In this document: positions 1-5,355 of the stretch, one piece after another
How the letters are laid out: every line of letters begins with the position of its first letter
How positions within the stretch are numbered: position 1 is the first letter of the stretch
Assembly: GCA_009724975.1 (NCBI GenBank)
Contig: SRXB01000136.1
Location: forward strand, 1-6,018
Length of the DNA stretch: 6,018 nucleotides
Source: a bacterium
GTDB taxonomy: Bacteria > Desulfobacterota > Deferrisomatia > Deferrisomatales > BM512
Reading direction: 5' to 3'
Notes under the pieces: generated by a model
What the model was told of the DNA's origin: nothing
The model's database searches: none
The model's input: the letters and a program-made list of their open reading frames with translations, nothing else
Translations under genes and position numbers: made by a program

Positions 1-1445
1 GCAAAGGGCATGGCGGCATCGCCTGTGTTCAGGTAGACGAGGTCCGCCTCGCGGTTGTTCACCTCCACAAGGTCGGCCCTGCCGTCGGCGTTGAGGTCGC
101 CAAGCGCCAGCGCCAGGGTGTTTCTCGCGCCGGAGCCGAAGGGAATCGCGGCGTAATTGACAATGTCGCCGGTGGGCGGTGTGCCGGTGGTGGTGGCGGT
201 GTTCCTGTAAAAGGTATTGGAGAGGCCGCCGGTGAAAAGGTCCACGAGGCCGTCGGCGTCGGCGTCGAAAACCAGCGCCGAGTAGAGGGCTGTGCCGGAC
301 GCCCCGATTATGCCGGAGTAATTGAACTGCCCGCGATTAGTGTTCAGGTAGAGAGCTGCCCCAGCTCCCGTGGCGTCCACGGCGATGAGGTCCATGTCGC
401 CGTCCTTGTCCACGTCGCCAGCGGCAAGCCCCGCGTCATATCTTGAGGCCTCGTCGATGGCGTTGCCGGACGAGAAGGAGGAACCGCCGTTGTTGAAAAA
501 TATCTGAGTAAGGCCGTAGGCCGCGCCGAAAGCCGCGTCGGGGTAGCCGTCGCCGTTGAAGTCCGACAAAACCACCGAAGGCCTCGCCGTCCCCGCCGGT
601 GCGATTTCGATAGGAGCCTGGAAAGTTCCATCGCCGTTGCCCAGGTAAAGATTTGCCGCCAAAACCTGGTTTGCGGTGACGATGTCGGGGTTGCCGTCGA
701 GATTCACATCGCCGACGGCCACGCGCTGGACGCCGCCATCGGAGGTGACCGGAAGCGCGGGGGATTTGAAGGGGAGCGAGGTGCCGTCGTTGATGAAAAG
801 AATCACCCCGCCGGTGTTGTAGGTGTCGTCGTTCTCCGCCAATACGAGGTCAGCCTTGCCGTCCTTGTTGAAATCGCCTATCGCGGTGTCTTTTCCGTAA
901 AATGTAAGGCCCGTTATGCTTGAGACTGAAAAAGCGGTCCCCAGGCCGGTGTTGGTGTAGAGCCTGAGCGGCCCGTTATAGTTGGCGACGACAATATCCA
1001 TGTCGCCGTCGCCGTCGAAATCGCCGGTGGAGATCGCCTGGCTGTTATAAGCCGAGTCGGTGACCTCACTGGCAATAAAAGAACCGCTTGTGGCGTTGTA
1101 ATAATGAATCTCCGGCATCCCCGCTTGATTCGCTATCGCGACGTCGAGGTTTCCGTCACCGTCGAAGTCGGCGGTGGCGGCGTCGCGCCCGAAAGGAGTT
1201 CCGACGCTGGTAAGGTTTACCGCCGTTGCGCCCACGAAGGGCGAATAATGGCGCGAGGCCCTCGGCAGGGTTATCCGCTGCCCAGTGGCGTTGATGAAAG
1301 CCGTCGAGACGCCGAAGGTGGTCAGGTTGGCCGCCGTCGGCGTCCAGATGGCGGTGTCGCCCAGGGAGGCCGAGGGCGAGACTGCCCCCAAAAACGCCCC
1401 GAGAGCCAGCAAAACAGGGAATAAACCTTTTGTTTTAACGCTCAT
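1..1445 (-). CDS. Secreted FG-GAP/VCBS repeat protein (beta-propeller type), 3' end outside window
   Basis: The minus-strand frame is open from the ATG at 1445 to base 1, giving 481 residues with no stop, so the C-terminus is missing. Residues 1-29 look like a Sec signal peptide: lysines at 4 and 6, a hydrophobic core at about 8-22, then a small-residue region (SPSAS) suited to cleavage. The mature part has eight Asp-rich loops of the form D-x-[DN]-x-D-G-x-x-D or close to it, starting at residues 93, 142, 191, 246, 295, 344, 394 and 450 (for example DFDGDGNLD, DFNGDGYPD, DVDKDGDMD). Each is followed by a hydrophobic strand and usually by a [LIF]-[YF]-x-N-x-G stretch. In FG-GAP/VCBS proteins such loops bind calcium in an integrin-like beta-propeller. 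The seventh loop (DADADGLVD) is the most divergent. The protein is probably exported or on the cell surface; its ligand and role cannot be told. The start is supported by AAGGGG seven bases upstream. It is transcribed divergently from the ATPase gene. Confidence 0.88.
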   Translation of the reverse strand, partial: MSVKTKGLFPVLLALGAFLGAVSPSASLGDTAIWTPTAANLTTFGVSTAFINATGQRITLPRASRHYSPFVGATAVNLTSVGTPFGRDAATADFDGDGNLDVAIANQAGMPEIHYYNATSGSFIASEVTDSAYNSQAISTGDFDGDGDMDIVVANYNGPLRLYTNTGLGTAFSVSSITGLTFYGKDTAIGDFNKDGKADLVLAENDDTYNTGGVILFINDGTSLPFKSPALPVTSDGGVQRVAVGDVNLDGNPDIVTANQVLAANLYLGNGDGTFQAPIEIAPAGTARPSVVLSDFNGDGYPDAAFGAAYGLTQIFFNNGGSSFSSGNAIDEASRYDAGLAAGDVDKDGDMDLIAVDATGAGAALYLNTNRGQFNYSGIIGASGTALYSALVFDADADGLVDLFTGGLSNTFYRNTATTTGTPPTGDIVNYAAIPFGSGARNTLALALGDLNADGRADLVEVNNREADLVYLNTGDAAMPF

Positions 1446-1452
1446 CTCTTAA

Positions 1453-1458
1453 CCCCTT
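1453..1458 (-). promoter_or_regulatory. Ribosome binding site of the FG-GAP protein
   Basis: On the minus strand AAGGGG lies seven bases before the ATG at 1445, an ideal Shine-Dalgarno spacing. With the signal peptide directly behind it, this fixes the start of the gene. Confidence 0.65.
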
Positions 1459-1498
1459 GTCTGCCATTTGCTTAAAACTCATGAAAAAGAGCGAACTA

Positions 1499-1511
1499 TG
1501 ACATTTTGTCA
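1499..1511. promoter_or_regulatory. Possible operator, inverted repeat TGACA-N3-TGTCA
   Basis: TGACATTTTGTCA is a perfect 5-bp inverted repeat with a three-base centre, lying in the divergent promoter region. It overlaps the -35-like TTGTCA on the plus strand. Its size would suit a dimeric repressor, but the regulator is unknown and 5-bp arms arise easily by chance. Confidence 0.25.
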
Positions 1512-1579
1512 GATTTTAAAACATCGCGGGAAAAACCGCTAGGACCTTCGAGACGAAAAAGAGCGGGCCGAAAATTTGG

Positions 1580-1593
1580 GGATATTATTATCC
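1580..1593. promoter_or_regulatory. Possible operator or leader hairpin, GGATA-N4-TATCC
   Basis: GGATATTATTATCC has perfect 5-bp arms around TTAT and ends 26 bases before the ATPase ATG at 1620. It covers the only good -10-like hexamer (TATTAT, 1583-1588) of the region, so a bound protein could block transcription. It could equally be chance in an AT-rich patch. Confidence 0.2.
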
Positions 1594-1608
1594 TTGGGGG
1601 CGGATAGC

Positions 1609-1612
1609 GGAG
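1609..1612 (+). promoter_or_regulatory. Ribosome binding site deciding the ATPase start
   Basis: GGAG lies seven bases before the ATG at 1620 but only one base before the in-frame GTG at 1614. The spacing favours ATG 1620 as the true start. Confidence 0.6.
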
Positions 1613-1619
1613 TGTGGCT

Positions 1620-4280
1620 ATGAAAATACACCGCGCCACGCCGCAGGAGGCGCTTTCGGGGCTCGGGGCTTCGAGAGGCGGGCTCTCCGGCGTCGAGGCG
1701 CTTCGCCGCAAGGTCGAATTCGGGGAAAATAAAATCCCAAGGGTCGAGGGAGAGGCGGCATGGCGAATGCTAACACGCCAGTTCACCCACTTCCTCGCCC
1801 TCCTTTTGTGGCTGGGGGCGGCCCTTGCCTTCGCCGCCGAAGCGCTCTCCCCGGGTGAGGGCATGCTCTCGCTTGGTTTCGCCATTCTGGGGGTTATAGC
1901 GGTAAACGGCCTCTTCTCCTTCTGGCAGGAATATCGTGCCGAAAAAGCCCTGAAAGCCCTTGAAAAACTCCTTCCCCAGCGGGCCGCCGCCCTTCGGGAC
2001 GGGGCTGTTTCGCTCATAGAGGCAAGCGAGGTAGTCCCTGGCGACATTCTCGTTGTGGGCGAGGGAGACAGCGTCCCGGCAGATTGCCGGATAATCGAGG
2101 CGGAAGGGCTTTTGGCCAACCTCGCCACCCTTACCGGAGAATCGCGCCCGCGCGCCCTTGCCGCCGAGCAAAGCGCCGAGGAAGAGCTTTTGCACTCCGA
2201 CAACATACTCTTCGCCGGAACCACAATCCTCGCGGGCCGTGGCATAGCTGTGGTTTTCGCCACCGGCCACTCCACCGAGTTCAGCAAAATCGCTCACCTC
2301 ACCCAATCTGCCCCCAAATCGCCCTCCCCCCTGCAAAAAGAGATAGCGCTCACCAGCAAAAGGGTCGGGCTCTGGGCGCTGACGCTCGGCCTCGTTTTTT
2401 TCTCGGCGGGCCAGCTCTCGGGGCTCTCCTTCTGGGCCAACTTCACCTTCGCCATCGGCCTCATCGTCGCCTTCGTCCCCGAGGGGCTCCTTCCCACCGT
2501 CACCCTCTCGCTGGCGCTGGCCTGCCGCCGGATGGCGGCCAGGAACGCCCTCGTCCGCCACATGCCTGCGGTGGAGGCGCTTGGCTGCGCCACGGTCATC
2601 TGCACCGACAAGACAGGAACCCTCACCCAGAACCGCATGGAGGTAAAGGTCGCGGTGGCCGGAGACGAGCTCTCTTCGCCTGAAAAGATGGACAGGGCCT
2701 CGGCAGAGGTAAAACTTCTGCTCGCGGCGGCGGGGGCCTGCAACGACCTTAAGGAAGGGGCGGGCGGCGCACTCCTCGGGGACCCCATGGAGGTAGCCCT
2801 CGTCAACCTCGCGGGCGGCCTTCCCCGCTTCAAAAGGCTGGGCTCCATCCCCTTCGAAGCCAAGCGCAGGCGCATGAGCGTGGCCTGCGAGACGCCCGAC
2901 GGGGTTTACCTTTTCGCCAAGGGCGCGCCGGAGGCTATTTTGCCCCTGTGCGCGGCAAAAATAAGCGGCGGTGTGGAAAAACCCCTCGACGAGGCGGGAA
3001 AAAAGCGCATTTCGGAGCAAAATTCCGAAATAGCGCAAAAAGGGCTTCGGGTCATAGCCTTCGCGGTGAAGAAAATGGAGGCTTCAACTCCCCGCGAAAG
3101 CTGGGAAAGCGGGCTTTCGTTCGTCGGCCTTGCCGGCCTTGAGGACCCGCCGAGGACTGAGGTTCCTGCGGCGGTTGAAAAATGCAGGGCGGCTGGGATA
3201 CGGGTGATAATGGTCACCGGCGACCAGCCCCTGACCGCGCTGGCCATCGCAAGGCAGGTCGGTATAGTCCACTCACCCTCTCCGGTGGTCGTTACCGGAG
3301 AGGGCCTGCGCAGGATGAGCGGCGCGGAGCTCCAGCTCTCCCTCGACGCGCCGGAAATCATCTTCGCCCGCCTCACCGCCGACCAGAAACTCCGCATAGT
3401 CTCGGCCCTGAAAAAGAAAAAAGAGATAGTCGCGGTCACCGGCGACGGGGTCAACGACGCACCCGCCCTCAAATATGCCGATGTCGGGATAGCGATGGGA
3501 ATCAGCGGGACCGAGGTGGCGCGCGAATCGGCGGACGTGGTCCTGCTGGACGACAATTTCGCCTCCATCGTCGCCGCCGTGGAGGAGGGGCGCGCAGTCT
3601 TCGGCAACATCAGAAAATTCCTGCGCTACATACTCACCTCCAACGTCCCCGAGGCAATCTCCTTTCTCGCCTTCACCGTCTTCGGCGTTCCCCTCCCCCT
3701 TACAATAATTCAGATACTCGCCATAGACCTCGGGACCAACCTTTTGCCCGCCCTCGCCCTCGGTGCGGAGCGCGGCGCGCCCGATGTGATGGAGAAGCCC
3801 CCCAGGCCGCGAGGAGAAAGGCTGCTGAGGCCGGAACTGATGGCCCACGCCTACTTCTTTCTCGGTCCAATGGAGGCATTCGCCGCTCTATGGGCCTTCT
3901 TTTACGTCCTCCACGCGGGGGGCTGGAGCTACGGGGAAACCTTGAGCCCCGCCTCGCCCCTTTACCTTTCCGCGACCACCGCCACCCTCGCCGCCACCGT
4001 CATGACCCAGGTGGCCAACCTCTACCTATGCCGCGCCGGTAGCCGCCCGCTTTATGCGTCCAAGTTCGCCGCCAACCCCCTTGTCAACCTTGGGGCTCTC
4101 TCGGAGATTGTGATTATCCTCGCCCTCGTCTATACCCCGCTCGGCTGGCTCATCTTCAGGACCGCGCCCTTCGGATGGCGGGTCTGGGCGGTGATAATAC
4201 CCTTTATGGCGGCAATGATTTTTCTGGAAGAGGCAAGAAAATTAGTGTTTGGCTCGATCAAAAGAAGTAAACTACTTTAA
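1620..4280 (+). CDS. Cation-transporting P-type ATPase, Na,K-ATPase-like (IIC-like)
   Basis: An 886-residue inner-membrane ATP-driven cation pump. The order is typical: N-terminal cation-ATPase domain (about 1-55); M1-M2 (about 58-75 and 83-103); actuator domain with TGES at 172-175; M3-M4 (about 249-297) with PEGLLPTVT, Glu288; phosphorylation motif DKTGT with Asp330; nucleotide-binding domain with KGAPE at 434-438; TGDQ at 533; hinge TGDGVNDAP from 607; and six C-terminal helices (about 669-873). PEGLLPTVT in M4, TSNVPE in M5 (Ser674, Asn675, Glu678) and IDLGTN in M6 (Asp703, Asn707) resemble Na,K-ATPase more than SERCA or heavy-metal pumps. The M6 position that is Asp808 in animal Na,K-ATPase is Asn707, and the M8 position of Asp926 is Asn800. 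No beta-subunit gene is visible. The transported ion (Na+, K+, Ca2+ or H+) cannot be decided. ATG 1620 is chosen over GTG 1614 because of GGAG spacing. The family call is firm; the subclass is by eye. Confidence 0.93.
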   Translation: MKIHRATPQEALSGLGASRGGLSGVEALRRKVEFGENKIPRVEGEAAWRMLTRQFTHFLALLLWLGAALAFAAEALSPGEGMLSLGFAILGVIAVNGLFSFWQEYRAEKALKALEKLLPQRAAALRDGAVSLIEASEVVPGDILVVGEGDSVPADCRIIEAEGLLANLATLTGESRPRALAAEQSAEEELLHSDNILFAGTTILAGRGIAVVFATGHSTEFSKIAHLTQSAPKSPSPLQKEIALTSKRVGLWALTLGLVFFSAGQLSGLSFWANFTFAIGLIVAFVPEGLLPTVTLSLALACRRMAARNALVRHMPAVEALGCATVICTDKTGTLTQNRMEVKVAVAGDELSSPEKMDRASAEVKLLLAAAGACNDLKEGAGGALLGDPMEVALVNLAGGLPRFKRLGSIPFEAKRRRMSVACETPDGVYLFAKGAPEAILPLCAAKISGGVEKPLDEAGKKRISEQNSEIAQKGLRVIAFAVKKMEASTPRESWESGLSFVGLAGLEDPPRTEVPAAVEKCRAAGIRVIMVTGDQPLTALAIARQVGIVHSPSPVVVTGEGLRRMSGAELQLSLDAPEIIFARLTADQKLRIVSALKKKKEIVAVTGDGVNDAPALKYADVGIAMGISGTEVARESADVVLLDDNFASIVAAVEEGRAVFGNIRKFLRYILTSNVPEAISFLAFTVFGVPLPLTIIQILAIDLGTNLLPALALGAERGAPDVMEKPPRPRGERLLRPELMAHAYFFLGPMEAFAALWAFFYVLHAGGWSYGETLSPASPLYLSATTATLAATVMTQVANLYLCRAGSRPLYASKFAANPLVNLGALSEIVIILALVYTPLGWLIFRTAPFGWRVWAVIIPFMAAMIFLEEARKLVFGSIKRSKLL

Positions 4281-4294
4281 ACTTCAGGTTGACT
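4266..4294. promoter_or_regulatory. Possible BirA-type biotin operator upstream of bioB
   Basis: AGTAAAC (4266-4272) and GTTGACT (4288-4294) form an inverted repeat with six of seven pairs matching across 15 bases. From memory, the BirA consensus is TTGTAAACC, about 14-16 bases, GGTTTACAA. The halves here, AAGTAAACT (4265-4273) and GGTTGACTG (4287-4295), each match six of nine positions, but the spacer is 13. The right arm covers the -35-like TTGACT, where a biotin repressor would act. The left arm lies in the last codons of the ATPase gene. Confidence 0.28.
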
Positions 4295-4318
4295 GCCCCC
4301 TCGCGCCGCTGGCATCAT
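4289..4318 (+). promoter_or_regulatory. Candidate sigma-70 promoter of bioB
   Basis: TTGACT (4289-4294, five of six to TTGACA) is followed after 18 bases by CATCAT (4313-4318, four of six to TATAAT). Transcription would begin near 4325, giving a leader of about 28 bases before the ATG at 4353 and only about 10 before the alternative ATG at 4335. The -10 is weak, so read-through from the ATPase gene remains possible; no terminator is visible between the two genes. Confidence 0.35.
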
Positions 4319-4341
4319 CTGAAAAACCAGGCACATGGAAA

Positions 4342-4345
4342 AAGG
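4342..4345 (+). promoter_or_regulatory. Ribosome binding site deciding the bioB start
   Basis: AAGG, within AAAAAGGCGG, lies seven bases before ATG 4353. The alternative in-frame ATG at 4335 has only AGG three bases upstream, which is too close to serve well. Confidence 0.5.
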
Positions 4346-4352
4346 CGGCCAA

Positions 4353-5339
4353 ATGAAAAAATTCATCGAAAAAATCGAAGAGAAGATAACCGGCGGCGGG
4401 GAGATCACCCGCGAGGAGGCCCTTGGGCTGATAAATCTGTCCGGCGCCGACATTTACGAGCTTTTCCCCTCCGCCAACCGCCTCGCCCGCCATTTCAAGG
4501 GGTGGGAGGCGGAACTTTGCGGAATAATAAACGCCAAGAGCGGCAAATGCCCCGAGAACTGCGCCTTTTGCGCCCAGTCCGGCCACCACCGCGCCAACGC
4601 CCCCGTCTATTCCCTCTTGAGCGAGGGTGATTTGGTGCGCGGCGCGCAGCTTTCGCAGGAGGACGGAGCCGACCACTTCGGCATCGTCACAAGCGGAACC
4701 AGGGTGAACGAAGGCGAACTTGCCAAAATCGCGCTGGCGGTTTCGCGCATAAGGGCCGAGGGGAAGATAATCCCCTGCGCGAGCCTTGGCATTCTGGGTG
4801 AAAGTGAGCTTTTGGCGCTTAAAGAGGCGGGCCTTGGCCGCTATCACCACAACCTTGAGACGGCGCGAAGCTTTTTTCCGAAGATTTGCACCACCCACGA
4901 TTACGAGGAAGACGTTAATACGGTCCGCGCCGCCAAAAAGGTCGGCCTAGAGGTCTGCTCGGGCGGGATTTTCGGCATAGGCGAGTCGGCGGCCCAGCGG
5001 GTGGAGATGGCTTTCACTCTAAAAGAGCTTGAAGTGGACAGTGTGCCGATAAACTTCCTGGTTCCGGTGGCGGGAACCCCCCTTGAGGGAACGGCTCCCC
5101 TCCGCCCGCTGGAATCCCTGAAAATAATCGCCGTTTACCGCTTCATATTGCCCCGCGCCACGATAAAGGTCTGCGCGGGAAGGGAGCGAAACCTCGGCGA
5201 CATGTCATCGTGGATATTCTATGCCGGCGCGAACGCGATGATGGTGGGAAATTTCCTCACCTCGGCTGGGCGCGACGTCGCTTCGGACCTTAAAATGACG
5301 GAGGCCCTGGGTTTTTCCAGGGCCTCCGGCCGCACATGA
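4353..5339 (+). CDS. bioB: Biotin synthase (radical SAM, probably Type II)
   Basis: BioB catalyses the last step of biotin synthesis: radical-SAM insertion of sulfur into dethiobiotin in the cytoplasm. The 328-residue product is near normal family length. The radical-SAM [4Fe-4S] ligands are Cys66, Cys70 and Cys73 in CPENCAFC. Other hallmarks are YHHNLET around Asn167, CSGGIFGIGE around Cys202, VPINFLVPV, and AGRERN followed by AGAN. Against E. coli BioB (by eye), auxiliary-cluster Cys128 and Cys188 are kept as Cys142 and Cys202, but Cys97 is Gly110 (same 37-residue spacing from the third radical-SAM Cys) and Arg260 is Lys272. A new Cys274 replaces Ser262, and Cys179 lies in KICTTHDY. This fits the Type II BioB of obligate anaerobes, reported to carry a [4Fe-5S] auxiliary cluster, rather than the [2Fe-2S] Type I. 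ATG 4353 is preferred over ATG 4335 (334 residues) for its Shine-Dalgarno spacing. It lies 72 bases downstream of the ATPase gene; no other bio gene is visible. Confidence 0.95.
   Translation: MKKFIEKIEEKITGGGEITREEALGLINLSGADIYELFPSANRLARHFKGWEAELCGIINAKSGKCPENCAFCAQSGHHRANAPVYSLLSEGDLVRGAQLSQEDGADHFGIVTSGTRVNEGELAKIALAVSRIRAEGKIIPCASLGILGESELLALKEAGLGRYHHNLETARSFFPKICTTHDYEEDVNTVRAAKKVGLEVCSGGIFGIGESAAQRVEMAFTLKELEVDSVPINFLVPVAGTPLEGTAPLRPLESLKIIAVYRFILPRATIKVCAGRERNLGDMSSWIFYAGANAMMVGNFLTSAGRDVASDLKMTEALGFSRASGRT
5300..5327. terminator. Strong stem-loop in the 3' end of bioB, likely terminator of metY
   Basis: GGAGGCCCTGG (5300-5310) pairs perfectly with CCAGGGCCTCC (5317-5327) around GTTTTT: an 11-bp, mostly G-C stem with a six-base loop. 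Read on the minus strand it begins 28 bases after the metY stop and is followed by GTCATTTT, a short U-rich tail, so it fits an intrinsic terminator for metY. On the plus strand no T-run follows. It lies wholly within the bioB coding sequence, ending 12 bases before the end of its stop codon. Confidence 0.55.
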
Positions 5340-5355
5340 AGGGCGAATTCCCCCT

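Larger units (their letters stand above)
1446..1619. other. Divergent intergenic region with two short dyads
   Basis: This 174-base spacer must hold the promoters of both the FG-GAP gene (minus) and the ATPase gene (plus). It is more AT-rich than its flanks. No convincing paired -35/-10 boxes were found: TATTAT at 1583-1588 is a good -10 match on the plus strand but has no -35 partner at 16-18 bases, and TTGTCA at 1506-1511 is -35-like but has no -10 partner. Two small inverted repeats, at 1499-1511 and 1580-1593, are listed separately. Confidence 0.5.

Noticed and set aside
344..631. Minus-strand open frame of 95 codons within the FG-GAP gene
   Set aside because: It is in the wrong frame; the in-frame reading gives regular DxDxDG loops across the same bases.
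1104..1424. Plus-strand open frame of 106 codons
   Set aside because: It is antisense to the signal peptide and first repeats of the FG-GAP gene, is Arg/Gly-rich and has no domain.
1481..1501. Tiny open frame with ATG 1481 (MKKSEL), possible leader peptide
   Set aside because: There is no Shine-Dalgarno, no attenuator-like hairpin after it, and more than 100 bases to the ATPase start.
1526..1539. GCGG-N6-CCGC hairpin in the divergent region as a terminator
   Set aside because: The stem is only four base pairs, and there is no upstream gene on either strand for it to terminate.
1770..3038. Long minus-strand open frame (422 codons) opposite the ATPase gene
   Set aside because: It lies wholly within the well-supported ATPase gene, has Gly/Arg/Glu-rich low-complexity composition and no recognisable domain. 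GC-rich coding DNA readily leaves such antisense frames open.
3411..3425. A-rich run in the ATPase gene as a programmed frameshift site
   Set aside because: The in-frame codons are AAA AAG AAA AAA preceded by G, so the canonical X-XXY-YYZ phasing fails; the frame simply continues through the conserved hinge motif.
3927..3938. SYGE at residues 770-773 of the ATPase, like the beta-subunit contact SYGQ of Na,K-ATPase
   Set aside because: Only three residues match, bacterial pumps of this group are not known to need a beta subunit, and no candidate partner gene is present.
3182..4042. Plus-strand open frame of 286 codons in another frame of the ATPase gene
   Set aside because: Extreme Arg/Pro/His composition and full overlap with conserved P-type ATPase motifs mark it as a frame shadow.
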